From Kitasatospora aureofaciens (GTDB lineage Bacteria; Actinomycetota; Actinomycetes; Streptomycetales; Streptomycetaceae), in NCBI RefSeq assembly GCF_001188955.3, contig NZ_JPRF03000097.1, forward strand, positions 186,001 through 250,000: a DNA stretch of 64,000 nucleotides, written 5' to 3'. Made by a program: the position numbers and the translations under genes. Positions 51,105 through 60,341 of the stretch are shown here, in pieces. Numbering within the stretch: the first letter of the stretch is position 1; the number at the start of each line of letters is the position of its first letter. The notes beneath the pieces are model-generated. The model was not told the DNA's origin. It worked only from the letters and a program-made list of their open reading frames with translations, and made no database searches.

Positions 51105-51780
51105 TCACTCCCGCGCCGCCCGGCGCCACCACCCCACCGCGTCCCGGGCCGCCCAGCGGCCCAGGAACACCGCGCCGAACACGGCGAACGGGACGGGGGC
51201 GGCGAACAGCGGCACCGAACACCCGGCTCGGCCGGCCGGTGCTCATCCGCCCCCGCTCGTCCAGCCACACCGTGACCTCCTCGCCCTGCTCGTACGGCCC
51301 TTCCGGCCGCTCCGCGCCGAACTCCCGCCCCTCCACGCTCCAGCGGAAGGTGCAGGCGTACGTCTTCGCCCCCAGGCCGTTGCCCTCCCCGCCCGGCTCC
51401 TGGCCGCTCACCCGACAGCCCGTCACCCGGGCCGTCGTGCTGCGCGGACGGCCCAGCCGCTCCCGCACGGTGCCGGCGACCTGCGCGGCCGGGAACACCG
51501 CGACCAGCGTCAGCAGCAGGAACCCCACCGCCCGCGTGCCCATCCCCACGGGCGCCTGCGGATCGCGACCGCGCAGCACGGCGGACGCCGCCAGCGCCAC
51601 CGCCGCCGACCCGGCGCACAGCCACCCCAGCCACCCGCCCACCGGATCGTCCTGCGACCACCGCCACACCGCCGCCGAGCCCGCGAGCGCCAGCGCCACC
51701 ACCGCCGCCACGGCCACCGCCACGCAGCCGCGCACCGGCCCCGCCCCGACCACTCCCGCCCGAACCGCTCCCGCCCCCAT
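51105..51780 (-). pseudogene. Frameshifted DUF3592 membrane protein gene
   Basis: ATG 51780 opens a protein with spans CVAVAVAAVVALALAGSAAV, WLGWLCAGSAAVALAASAVL and VGFLLLTLVAVFPAAQVAG. A DUF3592 extracellular strand region follows (TARVTGCRVSGQE ... ACTFRWSVEGREF, EEVTVWLDERG). After RPSR near 51228 one extra base moves the frame, and a last membrane span continues as SVPLFAAPVPFAVFGAVFLG then RWAARDAVGWWRRAARE, stop at 51105. Repaired length is about 224 residues with the usual DUF3592 topology. Confidence 0.7.
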
Positions 51781-51961
51781 CAGCCCCGCCCCCCAGGCGC
51801 CCGCGCCCCGCCACCGTCCCGGACCCCGATCCTCGGGCCGCCCGGCCCCCGTGACCAGGCCTCCTCCCACAACGGTGACAAGGCCGCGACATCGTCACGA
51901 CCGGCGCGCGGCGGCCGGTCGTGACGATGCCCCGGCGCGCCGGCGCGCGGCGGCCCGCGCG

Positions 51962-52285
51962 TCAGACGGCGGACAGGGTGATCCCCAGGATCCGCGCGCC
52001 CGCCTCGGTGCGCGGCCGGTGCCGGCTGCCCGGCGCGAACACCACGTAACTGCCCGCCGGATGGCGCTCCTCGCCCTCGATCACCTCGCCGCTGAGCACG
52101 TAGTACCGCTCCTCGGTGTCGTGCACGTCGACCTCCGGCCACCGGCTGCCCGGCTCGAAGTCGATCAGCCAGGCACGGGCGTACCCGGTGGCGGTCAGCC
52201 GGCGCCGCAGGATCCCCGGCCCGACCTCCACCGGCTCCACGTCGTCGACCAGCAACGTCGTCTTCAGTGCGTCGTTCTCGTCCAT
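51962..52285 (-). CDS. Small cupin-domain protein
   Basis: 107 residues from ATG 52285. The two cupin motifs are PGSRWPEVDVHDTEERYYVL (H, E, E region) and PAGSYVVFAPGSRHRPRTE (late His). Single-domain, cytosolic, ChrR-like size. It is divergent from the GlxA-type regulator with a 71-base gap, so that regulator is its likely controller. Activity unknown. Confidence 0.8.
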   Translation of the reverse strand: MDENDALKTTLLVDDVEPVEVGPGILRRRLTATGYARAWLIDFEPGSRWPEVDVHDTEERYYVLSGEVIEGEERHPAGSYVVFAPGSRHRPRTEAGARILGITLSAV

Positions 52286-52356
52286 GCCCCCACTGTGGCC
52301 GCCCCCACCCCCGCCGCCCCAGTGTCCGCAAAGACATCCTCGGGTACATTCCTGCC

Positions 52357-53382
52357 ATGCACGCACCCGCCGCCGCCCCTGCCGGGAACGCACCCGTGAC
52401 AGCAGCCGTGACAGCGCCCGCGGAAGCACCCCGCCACCGGGTGGTGGCCCTGCTCGGCGCACCCCAGGCACCCTTCGAACTCGCCTGCGCCGCAGAGGCC
52501 TTCGGCACCCAACGCGCCGGACTGCCCTCCTACTACGAGTTCGCCCTGTGCACCGAGACCCCCGGCCCGCTGCCCACCACCCTCGGCGTCCCCCTGCTGG
52601 TCGAGGACGGCCTCGAGGCGCTGGAGCACGCCGACACCGTCGTCGTCCCCGGCTGGCACCCGCCCGGCTCACCCGCGCCGGCCCCCGTCCTGGACGCGCT
52701 GCGCACCGCCCACGCCCGCGGCACCCGGATCGTCTCCATCTGCACCGGCGCCTTCGTCCTCGCCCAGGCCGGACTGCTCGACGGACGCCGCGCCACCACC
52801 CACTGGGGCCGCACCGCCCAACTCGCCGCCCAGCACCCGGCCCTGGAGGTCGACCGGGACGTGCTGTACGTCGACCACGGCGACGTCGCCACCAGCGCCG
52901 GCTCCGGCGCCGGCATCGACCTGTGCCTGCACCTGCTGCGCCGCGACCACGGCGCCGCCTACGCCGGGCAGGTCGCCCGGCACATGGTGCTGCCCCCGCA
53001 CCGCGAGGGCAGCCAGCTGCAGTACGCCGCCGCCCCGGCGCCCGCCCGCGCGGACGAGTCGCTGGCGCCGCTGCTGGACTGGGCCCAGGAACGGCTGGGG
53101 GAGCGGCTGACCCTGGACGACCTGGCCGCCCGCGCCGGACTGTCCGGGCGTACCCTGTCCCGGCGCTTCACCGAACAGCTCGGCACCAGCCCCGGCCAGT
53201 GGCTGCTGGCCCGGCGCATCGACGCCGCCCGGGCCCTGCTGGAACAGACCGACCTGCCGGTGGAGGCCGTCGCCGCCCGGGTGGGCCTGGCCTCCGCCGT
53301 CAACCTGCGCCGCCGCTTCCACGCCGCGCTCGGCACCACCCCCGGCGCCTACCGCCGCACCTTCGGCGAACGCCTCAACTAG
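52357..53382 (+). CDS. GlxA/FtrA-type regulator (DJ-1/PfpI plus AraC HTH)
   Basis: 341 residues from ATG 52357. After a ~28-residue Ala-rich start, the DJ-1 domain runs to about 225: HRVVALLGAPQAPFELACAA, TVVVPGWHPPGSPAPAPVLD, IVSICTGAFVLAQAGLLDGR (the cysteine elbow) and ATTHWGRT. The AraC HTH pair follows: LTLDDLAARAGLSGRTLSRR, FTEQLGTSPGQWLLARRIDA and VEAVAARVGLASAVNLRRRF. It is divergent from the cupin gene. Confidence 0.92.
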   Translation: MHAPAAAPAGNAPVTAAVTAPAEAPRHRVVALLGAPQAPFELACAAEAFGTQRAGLPSYYEFALCTETPGPLPTTLGVPLLVEDGLEALEHADTVVVPGWHPPGSPAPAPVLDALRTAHARGTRIVSICTGAFVLAQAGLLDGRRATTHWGRTAQLAAQHPALEVDRDVLYVDHGDVATSAGSGAGIDLCLHLLRRDHGAAYAGQVARHMVLPPHREGSQLQYAAAPAPARADESLAPLLDWAQERLGERLTLDDLAARAGLSGRTLSRRFTEQLGTSPGQWLLARRIDAARALLEQTDLPVEAVAARVGLASAVNLRRRFHAALGTTPGAYRRTFGERLN

Positions 53383-53458
53383 CGCCCGCGCCCCGGCAGT
53401 TCGATGCCGGTGGACACAGGGGGAAGGCGAACCGCCCGTCGAAGCCCCCGGACCCCAG

Positions 53459-53635
53459 GTGTCGCGTCACCCGGCGCTGGACCGGGTGACGCGGCACGGC
53501 CCCGCCCGACCGGCGGCCGCCCTCGGCCAGTGGGCGGACGGCCGCTCCACCGGCCGCCAGCAGTTCGTCGACCGCCTGACCCCGCTGCAGGACGCCGTCG
53601 CCGAGACCGTCTTCGCCCGCGAGTCCAGGTTCTGA
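53459..53635 (+). pseudogene. Possible small frame or gene remnant
   Basis: A 58-codon frame from GTG 53459 with high G/C third positions ends WADGRSTGRQQFVDRLTPLQ and DAVAETVFARESRF. The frame is open further upstream with no better start, and no ribosome-binding site is clear. It may be the end of a deleted gene. Confidence 0.35.
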
Positions 53636-53669
53636 GCCCGGGCGGCCGCGCACCGCTCCCGGCGCCGCG

Positions 53670-54092
53670 TCAGTTCGCCGCGACCGGGAGCAGGCCGCGC
53701 TCGCCGAAGACCTTCTTGGCGACGAAGGTCGCGTTCAGGGCCTTGGGGAACCCGCAGTAGACGGCGGAGTGCAGCAGGGCCTCGGTGATCTCGGTGGGGG
53801 TGAGGCCGACGTTGAGGGCGGCGTTGATGTGCACCTCCAGCTGCGGCTCGCAGCCGCCCAGCGCGGTGAGCATCCCCAGGGTCACCAACTGGCGTTCCCG
53901 CGCAGCGAGTTCATGGCGGCTGTAGATCTCGCCGAAGCCCCAGGCGACGACCTGGTGGGCCAGCTCGGGATTGATGTCGGCCAGCGCGTCGATCACCCGC
54001 TGCCCGCCCTCGCCGTCGACCCGGGTGAGCACCTCCAGGCCCCGGTCGAAACGCTCCTGCCGCTGCTCGGCCCCGTTCGCGGAAACACCCAT
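53670..54092 (-). CDS. Carboxymuconolactone decarboxylase family protein
   Basis: 140 residues from ATG 54092 (GAGAGGA upstream). RFDRGLEVLTRVDGEGGQRV, REREL-type helix AARERQLVTLGMLTALGGC and EPQLEVHINAALNVGLTPTE with ITEALLHSAVYCGFPKALNA give the full CMD fold. The C-x6-H pair (GGCEPQLEVH) is present. It is preceded by a MerR-type promoter. It may be a decarboxylase or an AhpD-like peroxidase partner. Confidence 0.9.
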   Translation of the reverse strand: MGVSANGAEQRQERFDRGLEVLTRVDGEGGQRVIDALADINPELAHQVVAWGFGEIYSRHELAARERQLVTLGMLTALGGCEPQLEVHINAALNVGLTPTEITEALLHSAVYCGFPKALNATFVAKKVFGERGLLPVAAN

Positions 54093-54169
54093 GGCGCCTG
54101 TCCTCTCCTCGTACCCGTACTCGTGCTCGTGCCGTGGTCCCGGCCCTTGCGGTCGTGACCACGGCATGA

Positions 54170-54200
54170 ACCGTAGGACTTGGAGTGCACTCCAACTCAA
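54170..54200 (-). promoter_or_regulatory. MerR-type promoter of the CMD gene
   Basis: On the minus strand TTGAGT (54200-54195), exactly 19 bases and TACGGT (54175-54170), with the perfect 16-base dyad TTGGAGTGCACTCCAA (54180-54195). It lies 78 bases before the CMD start. No MerR gene is adjacent. Confidence 0.75.
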
Positions 54201-54234
54201 GCCGGAGCCAAAGCCGCGCCCGTACGACACCCCG

Positions 54235-54771
54235 TCAGGGGCGGGGCGTCCACCCGGGCGGAGTCAGCGCGGTATCGGCGAGGATTCGGGCGACCGTCCC
54301 CGCCAGCGTGCTGTCCTGCGGGACGACCCGCTCGGCGCCGCCCGGCAGCAGGTCCCGCTCCCGGTACCAGCCGGCCATGTCCTCGGGCGAGAACTCGGCC
54401 GCCTGCGACCGGGTGGCGTGGCGGCGCACCGTCTCCGCGAAGTCGACGTCCAGGTAGTACAGGTGGCTGCGCCCCCGGTGGTCGGCGACCAGGTCCGCCA
54501 GCATCGGGCCGTAGCGCTCGGCGGCGAGGATGCCCTCCACCACGACGTGGAAGCCGCTGTCCAGCGCGTGCCGCGCCACCAGGGAGATCAGGCCGATGTT
54601 CGCCCCGCCCGGCACGTCGCGCTCGCGCAGCACGGTGCGCCGCAGCAGGTCCTGCCCGACGAGGGCAAGGCCGCGCCCGTACGCGGCCCGCAGTCCGGCG
54701 GCGACGCTGGACTTGCCAGCCCCGCTCGGCCCCCGCACCACCACCAGCACCGTGTCCCGACTGCCCGTCAC
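54235..54771 (-). CDS. AAA/zeta-toxin-like P-loop kinase
   Basis: 178 residues from GTG 54771. P-loop VVVRGPSGAGKSSVAAGL at 11-28. VEGILAAERYGPML, then HLYYLDVDFAETVRRHATR as the lid and base-binding region. The fold is that of small phosphotransferases (gluconate kinase/zeta/chloramphenicol kinase group). No antitoxin gene is adjacent, so a metabolic or resistance kinase is more likely than a toxin. Substrate unknown. Confidence 0.75.
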   Translation of the reverse strand: MTGSRDTVLVVVRGPSGAGKSSVAAGLRAAYGRGLALVGQDLLRRTVLRERDVPGGANIGLISLVARHALDSGFHVVVEGILAAERYGPMLADLVADHRGRSHLYYLDVDFAETVRRHATRSQAAEFSPEDMAGWYRERDLLPGGAERVVPQDSTLAGTVARILADTALTPPGWTPRP

Positions 54772-54868
54772 CGGGCCACCCTGGTGCCGCCGACGGGGCG
54801 GTGTTGCGGTTGGATCACGGAGCGTCCGGTTCGTCAAGCATTGGGTGGGAGTGCGGCGATTGATTTTG

Positions 54869-54898
54869 TTGGCGTGAATGTCATCGGACTCTCATAAT
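54869..54898 (+). promoter_or_regulatory. Promoter of the four-gene exported-protein operon
   Basis: TTGGCG (54869-54874), 18 bases and CATAAT (54893-54898), in the most AT-rich part of this intergenic region, about 105 bases before the first start codon. Confidence 0.5.
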
Positions 54899-55003
54899 GC
54901 CTGCTGAGACACGTGACGGACGGTCCGGAGAGCCGCTTGGGGGAGCGGGATCCGACGGTGGCCCGCGTGCGAAATCCCACGTTTTCCCTTTGGGGGGAGT
55001 CCT

Positions 55004-55948
55004 TTGTCCGCGCCCGAGAACGAGAGCGCCGCCTTCACCGATCCGCCGCCGGAGCCGGCTGCCGCGGTGACGGAACCGGCCGCCGCACCCACGCCCGCAC
55101 CCGTAGAGGTGCCCGGGCCCGCAGCCGCGCCGGAAGCGGCTGCCGTGCCCCTGCCCGCGCCCGCGCCCGCGCCCGTACCCGCGCCGGACCAGGCCCCGGC
55201 CCCGCGCCGGCTGCCGCGCGCCGTCGGCGTCGCGCTGGCCACCGCCGGGCTGCTCGCCGTCACCGCGGCCAGCGCCGCGGTGACCGTCGCGGTCGGCAAG
55301 CCCGACAGCCGTCCGGCCGCCGCGCCCGCGCCCCGCGCCACCGCCACCGCCTCGCCGAGCGCCGGTGCGAGCGCGACGCCCTCCGCCGTCCCGGTGCCGA
55401 CCGTCGTGCCGAGCGAGCCCGCCCCGGCCAGCACCGTCAAGGGCACGGTCAGCAACGGCAAGCACGAGGGCGACCTGCGCTACTTCCTGCTCCCGATCCC
55501 CGCCGGCGGCGAGTCCTACGGGCCCGCGGACGGGATGCCGATGACCCGCGACGACGTCTCCGGGATCTTCGGCAAACAGGACGACATCGACACCATCCTC
55601 AACCGGCTCGGCTACCGGGACGGGGCGACCCGCACCTACCGCACGGCCGACGGCAAGGCCGAAGTGACCGTCACCCTGCTGCACTTCGGCTCCGCCGACA
55701 CGGCCAGCAGGTTCGTCCAGGGCTACACCATCAAGTCGCAGGAGCCGATCGACATCGACGGCGACCCCAACGCCCACGGCTTCCGCCGCACGCCCAAGCA
55801 CGAGGCGTACACCGGCTCGATGACCGGCGTCTCCAGCCAGGGTGACGTCCAGTACACCATCGACGTCGACGTCAAGGGCACACCGGACAAGGCGCTGCTC
55901 AACGACCTGATGAAGCGCCAGCGCGAGTGGCTCGCATCCGGCGGCTGA
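55004..55948 (+). CDS. Exported single-span protein, operon member 1
   Basis: 314 residues from TTG 55004; GGGGGGAG just upstream decides this rare start. A cytosolic Pro/Ala-rich tail (~70 residues of PAPAPAPVPAP type) leads to one span (AVGVALATAGLLAVTAASAA). A Ser/Pro linker follows, then an outside domain of ~170 residues: GDLRYFLLPIPAGGESYGPA, DGMPMTRDDVSGIFG, VTVTLLHFGSADTASRFVQG. The L-L-P-x-P motif recurs in later members. No known domain, so possibly a new family. Confidence 0.75.
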   Translation: MSAPENESAAFTDPPPEPAAAVTEPAAAPTPAPVEVPGPAAAPEAAAVPLPAPAPAPVPAPDQAPAPRRLPRAVGVALATAGLLAVTAASAAVTVAVGKPDSRPAAAPAPRATATASPSAGASATPSAVPVPTVVPSEPAPASTVKGTVSNGKHEGDLRYFLLPIPAGGESYGPADGMPMTRDDVSGIFGKQDDIDTILNRLGYRDGATRTYRTADGKAEVTVTLLHFGSADTASRFVQGYTIKSQEPIDIDGDPNAHGFRRTPKHEAYTGSMTGVSSQGDVQYTIDVDVKGTPDKALLNDLMKRQREWLASGG

Positions 55949-56009
55949 GCCCGCGCCGGCGCCCGCCCCACGACGTCGTCCTCCCTTCCTCCTGTCTGGA
56001 GCCACTTCC

Positions 56010-56930
56010 GTGACCACCGAACCCGAGCAGCCGCCGTCCGCGGCGGCCGAACCGCCGCTGCCGCCGGTACCCCCGGCGCCGGACGAGCCGCCGGTCCCGC
56101 CCGTGCCGCCCGTGCCGCCCGTCCCGCCCGTCCCGTTCGGCTCCGCCGAGGCGTCCGACGAACCGTCCGCCGCGCCGTCGGCCGAGCAGACGCCGCACCA
56201 GGACCCCTACGCCGCCGACATCCTGTCCGCCGGCCCGGAGTCGGCCCCGCGCGCCCCGCGCCGCCCCCGCCCGGTGCTGCTGTCCGTCTGCGCGCTGGCC
56301 GTCGGCGTCCTGGCCGGTGGCGGCGCCGGCTACGCGATCCAGGCCCAGCGCCCGCCCACGCCCCTGCCGCCGCTGCAGGTGGCCCTGCCGGCCTACCCGG
56401 CCGAGGTGGTCGACCCGGCCGCCCTCGCCGCCGCGCAGCCCGGGCCGCCGGCCATCGAGGGCGACCTGCCCAAGCTGCTGGTCAGCGCCCCCGACGGCAG
56501 CACCGCCTGGGGCGACTACCCGAACAAGCCGGGCTGGATGTCGATCGGCGAACTCGCCGAGCGCAGGGGCGGCGCGGCCCTGGTCTTCAAGGACCTGGCC
56601 TCCTCCGGCTTCCGGCGCGCCGCTGAGGTGGACTGGATGAAGGGCGACACCCGCTACCGCGTCTCGCTCACCCAGTACACCCCCGAGCACATCGACGAGG
56701 CCGAGGCCGCCTCCGGCTTCTGGATGCCCTTCGCCGGCGACGCCAACGGCGGCTACAGCATGGACTTCACGCCCAGGAAGTGGTCCGACACCGAGGAGCA
56801 GTACTACTACGGGCAGGCCCAGGCCCAGCGCGGCACGGTGCAGATGAAGGTGGAGATCTTCAGCCCGAAGCCGGTGGACGGCGAGGAACTCAAGGCCCTG
56901 GCCAAGCAGCAGTGGGAGCGACTGGCATGA
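56010..56930 (+). CDS. Exported single-span protein, operon member 2
   Basis: 306 residues from GTG 56010. The N-tail is PPVPP-repeat-rich (PPVPPVPPVPPVPPVP). One span (VLLSVCALAVGVLAGGGAGY near 89-108) leads to an outside domain: DLPKLLVSAPDGSTAWGDYP, RRAAEVDWMKGDTRYRVSLT, QYTPEHIDEAEAASGFWMPF, VQMKVEIFSPKPVDGEELKA. It begins 61 bases after member 1, and its stop overlaps the next ATG as ATGA. Same layout as the others but a diverged outer domain. Confidence 0.75.
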   Translation: MTTEPEQPPSAAAEPPLPPVPPAPDEPPVPPVPPVPPVPPVPFGSAEASDEPSAAPSAEQTPHQDPYAADILSAGPESAPRAPRRPRPVLLSVCALAVGVLAGGGAGYAIQAQRPPTPLPPLQVALPAYPAEVVDPAALAAAQPGPPAIEGDLPKLLVSAPDGSTAWGDYPNKPGWMSIGELAERRGGAALVFKDLASSGFRRAAEVDWMKGDTRYRVSLTQYTPEHIDEAEAASGFWMPFAGDANGGYSMDFTPRKWSDTEEQYYYGQAQAQRGTVQMKVEIFSPKPVDGEELKALAKQQWERLA

Positions 56931-57801
56931 CCGACGACGACTCCGTGACCGCGACGCCGGCCACCACGCCCGCCCCCGAACCCGCCGCCCCCGAACCCGC
57001 CGCCCCGAACCCGCCGACGCCGCAGCGGGGTTCACCCCCGAGCAGCCCCCCGCCGCGCCCCGCCCCGCCTCCCGCCGCCTGCTGCGCGCGGGCGCGGCGA
57101 CGGTGGCCGCCGCGCTGGTGGGCGTGGTCATCGGCGTCGGCATCATCAAGACCCGGTACGACGACCCCGCCCCGGCCGCGGCCGCCGGCCCCACCGGCGC
57201 CCCCGCCCCGACGGCCACCCCCACGCCGTACGGCGCGAAGTCCAACGGCAGCCACTTCGGCTCGCTGCGCGACCTGCTGCTGCCCGTCCCGGCCGGCTTC
57301 GAACTCGGCCCCGACGAGGGCGGCTACGGCAACGACACCGAGATCGGCGCCGGGCAGATCTCGGACGAGCTGGACGCCGAGCTCCAGCAGGTCCCCAAGG
57401 ACAAGCGCGACAAGCTGCGCTCCTACTGGGAGGGGCTGCACGTCAAGGGAACCGGCGTGCGGACCTACCGCAACGACGGCAACAACCTGGTGGTCGGGCT
57501 GCGGCTGCGCCAGTTCAACCAGCAGGAGGTGCAGCGGATCAACGAGTACACCGCGGTGTTCACCGGCGACACCGGCATCTTCCGCTCCGGCCCGCAGATC
57601 CCGGGCCACCCCGAGGCGCACTGCTACCTGATGCCCGCCCCGCCGTCCGCGCCGATCGACTACCTGGAGTGCTCGGCCGCCGAGGGCGACCTGCTGGTGG
57701 TCATGAGCGTCGAGGGCGTGGCACCGCTGCCCAAGGACAAGATCGTCGGCCTCTTCACCCTGCAGCTCGACCGCCTCGCCAGCCCGGGAGCCTCCGCATG
57801 A
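56927..57801 (+). pseudogene. Exported single-span protein, operon member 3 (frameshifted)
   Basis: ATG 56927 (ATGA overlap) starts MTDDDSVTATPATTPAPEPA. At 57003-57006 a C4 run should be C5: adding one C restores PADAAAGFTPEQPPAAPRPA, the span AATVAAALVGVVIGVGII, and the outer domain SLRDLLLPVPAGFELGPDEG, VRTYRNDGNNLVVGLRLRQF, then SAAEGDLLVVMSVEGVAPLP. It sits between two intact paralogues and the local sequence is a GCCGCCCCCGAACCC-type repeat. Repaired length is 291 residues. Confidence 0.75.
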
Positions 57802-58886
57802 CCGACCACGCCACCGCGCCGCAGCCCGGGCCGGAGCCCCACGACCAGGCCACCGCCGTCACCCCGGTCACCCCCGCGGACGACGCCAACCCTTGGGCCG
57901 CCATCACGATCGACGACCCGCAGCCCGACGCCGGCCAGGCCCCCGCGCCGTTCGCGCCGCCCGAGCCGACGCAGAGCCCGCAGGAGCAGGCCGCCCGCCG
58001 CGCCCGGCGCCGCAGGGCCGCGGTGCGGTGGAGCTGCGCCGTCCTGGTGTTCGCGATCGCGGGCACCGGCACCGCGCTGGCGGTCACCGCGCCCGAGCGC
58101 ACCGACATTCCCGGTCTGGCCACCGCCAACGACGGCCGCTACACCTTCCCGCCCCTGACGCTGCCTCCGCTGCCCTCGGGCAAGGCCGCGCCGGACCTGA
58201 AGGACAACAGCAAGGGCCTGCACCAGGCGGACCTGCGCTACCTGCTGCTGCCCGCCCCCAAGGAGGCCGGCGGCTCGGTGAACCCGCCGGTCTTCCCGTC
58301 GCCCACCGCGCCCACCGCCACCGCCTCGGCCCCGGCTTCCGCGTCGGCCGCGCCCTCGGACACCGCGCCGGCGACCCCGGGAGCGAGCGCCTCGGCCACC
58401 GCCGCGCCGGCCGCGTCCGCCGCCCCCGGCGCGACGGCCCCGGCCAACTGGGTGGGCTGCGAGGCGATGGGCTCCGAGCTGCAGAACCCGGCCAGGCTGC
58501 ACGGCCTGCTGCTGCAGAACGTGTGCCGCGCGGCGACCGTCCGGGAGTGGACGGCCTCCGACGGCACCTCGACCCGGATCCGGCTGCTGCGCTTCGGCTC
58601 CCCGAACGAGGCCCGGGAAACCTACTTCCGCGGGCGCACGGACCTGCAGCTCAAGGCCGCCCCCGACGCGAAGATGGCCTCCGGCGACGGCTGGGACACC
58701 GTCGCGGGCATCGAGGTGACCCGCAAGGACTCCCAGGAGACCGCGGGCAAGGGCGTGCCGACCACGCGGGTGGCGTTCGTGTCGGCCTCCGACGTGGTGG
58801 CCGTGGTCACGATGACCAACCCGCGCGGGGTGCCGGCCACGGCGTTCCGCCAGGTCGTCACCCTCCAGTGCGACCTGCTGGCCTGA
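57798..58886 (+). CDS. Exported single-span protein, operon member 4
   Basis: 362 residues from ATG 57798, overlapping the member 3 stop as ATGA. Pro/Ala-rich cytosolic tail, basic RRARRRRAAVRWSC before the span (AVLVFAIAGTGTALAV). The outer domain shows QADLRYLLLPAPKEAGGSVN, a long Ala/Ser/Pro linker and GWDTVAGIEVTRKDSQETAG. Two cysteines lie near GCEAMGS and QNVCRA, a possible disulfide. It is last in the operon; a hairpin follows. Confidence 0.75.
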   Translation: MTDHATAPQPGPEPHDQATAVTPVTPADDANPWAAITIDDPQPDAGQAPAPFAPPEPTQSPQEQAARRARRRRAAVRWSCAVLVFAIAGTGTALAVTAPERTDIPGLATANDGRYTFPPLTLPPLPSGKAAPDLKDNSKGLHQADLRYLLLPAPKEAGGSVNPPVFPSPTAPTATASAPASASAAPSDTAPATPGASASATAAPAASAAPGATAPANWVGCEAMGSELQNPARLHGLLLQNVCRAATVREWTASDGTSTRIRLLRFGSPNEARETYFRGRTDLQLKAAPDAKMASGDGWDTVAGIEVTRKDSQETAGKGVPTTRVAFVSASDVVAVVTMTNPRGVPATAFRQVVTLQCDLLA

Positions 58887-58901
58887 CCGGACCCGCCACC
58901 A

Positions 58902-58940
58902 GGGCCCCGCACCCCTTTCCCTGGAGGGGGTGCGGGGCCC
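58902..58940 (+). terminator. Terminator hairpin after the four-gene operon
   Basis: GGGCCCCGCACCCC (58902-58915) pairs perfectly with 58927-58940 over an 11-base loop, 15 bases after the stop. Confidence 0.7.
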
Positions 58941-59158
58941 TGTGCGCGGGGCGTCATGTCCCCCAACGGGCTCTCGTCCGTGCGGAGCGCGCCCCCCGAA
59001 CGGTCCCCGTGCTCCCTTCCGGCGATCCGGCTCCTGCGGCCGTGAACCCGCTCGGCCCGTGGGGCCGTTGACCCGGTGGGAGCGAAAAGGTGGAGGGGCG
59101 TCGCAGGACGGCTGTCCTGCGGCGCCCCTCGTCCACGCTCAGGCGCGCTCGTCCGCGC

Positions 59159-60262
59159 TCAGGCGCGGTGGTACTGGACGGGGGAGTGGACCTCGCCGCC
59201 CAGCGCGCCGGCCGCGTGGCGGGCCCAGAACGGGTTGCGCAGCAGCTCGCGGCCGAGCAGGACGGCGTCGGCCCGGCCGGTGGCGAGGATGTCCTGGGCC
59301 TGGGCGGGGTCGGTGATCAGGCCGACGGCCGCCACCGGCAGCCCGGCCTCGTTGCGCACCGCCTCGGCGAAGGGCACCTGGAAGCCGGGCGCGGCCTCGA
59401 TCCGGGCGTCGGGCACGAGGCCGCCGGTGGAGACGTCCAGCAGGTCCACGCCGTGCGCCTGGAGTTCCTTGGCCAGGCGCACGGTGTCCTCGCAGGTCCA
59501 GCCCTCGCGGCCGTCCTCGGGGTTCTCGGTGAGCCAGTCGGTGGCCGAGACGCGGAAGAACAGCGGCAGTTCCTCGGGCCACACCGCGCGCACCGCGTCG
59601 ACGACCTCCAGGGCGAAGCGGATGCGGCCCTGGAAGTCGCCGCCGTAGGCGTCGGTGCGGTGGTTGCTCTGCGGGGAGAGGAACTGGTGGATCAGGTAGC
59701 CGTGGGCGCCGTGGAGTTCGACGGCCTGGAAGCCGGCCTCCAGCGCGCGCCGGGCGGCGTCGGCGAACTTGCCGACGATCTCCCGGATCTGATCGACCGT
59801 CAGCTCTTCCGGCGTGGTGTGGTCGGGGGAGAAGGCCACGGCGCTGGGCGCGACCGGGGTCCAGCCGTGCTCCTCCTCGGGGGCCAGGGCGCGCCCGCGC
59901 TCGACCCACGGCCGCTCGGTGGAGGCCTTGCGCCCGGCGTGTCCGAGCTGGACGGCCGGGACGGTGCCCTGCTCCTTGAGGAAGGAGGTGATCCGGCGGA
60001 ACGCCTCCAGCTGGGTGTCGTTCCACAGCCCGAGGTCGTACGGGCTGATGCGCCCCTCGGGGCTGACGGCGGTGGCCTCCACGATGATCAGCCCGGTGCC
60101 GCCCGCGGCCCGCGCCGCCAGATGGGTGTAGTGCCAGTCCGTGGGCACCCCGGCCGCCTCCCCGGCCGGGGCGGCGCTGTACTGGCACATCGGCGGCATC
60201 CAGACCCGGTTGGGGACGGTCACGTCCCGCAGGGTGTACGGGGTGAAGAGGGTGGTGCTCAT
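59159..60262 (-). CDS. Old yellow enzyme (YqjM-type NADH:flavin oxidoreductase)
   Basis: 367 residues from ATG 60262. The barrel is complete: RVWMPPMCQYSAAPAGEAAG (flavin loop with Cys in PMCQY), VQLGHAGRKAS, AVELHGAHGYLIHQFLSPQS with NHRTDAYGG, and GRADAVLLGRELLRNPFWAR. The HGAHGYLIHQFLSP element carries the substrate-binding residues. It is FMN-dependent, reduces activated alkenes and is cytosolic. The promoter (60342-60370) is typical. Divergent from a DoxX gene. Confidence 0.93.
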   Translation of the reverse strand: MSTTLFTPYTLRDVTVPNRVWMPPMCQYSAAPAGEAAGVPTDWHYTHLAARAAGGTGLIIVEATAVSPEGRISPYDLGLWNDTQLEAFRRITSFLKEQGTVPAVQLGHAGRKASTERPWVERGRALAPEEEHGWTPVAPSAVAFSPDHTTPEELTVDQIREIVGKFADAARRALEAGFQAVELHGAHGYLIHQFLSPQSNHRTDAYGGDFQGRIRFALEVVDAVRAVWPEELPLFFRVSATDWLTENPEDGREGWTCEDTVRLAKELQAHGVDLLDVSTGGLVPDARIEAAPGFQVPFAEAVRNEAGLPVAAVGLITDPAQAQDILATGRADAVLLGRELLRNPFWARHAAGALGGEVHSPVQYHRA

Positions 60263-60341
60263 GTCGGGCTCCCGGCTCGGTCCGCGGCGCCCGTCGGCGC
60301 GGGCGGGCGCAGCTTGTTGCGAATGAAATCTACGCGCTCCG

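Noticed and set aside
54235..54771. Zeta toxin of a toxin-antitoxin pair
   Set aside because: No antitoxin gene adjacent; the P-loop kinase fold alone is not enough.
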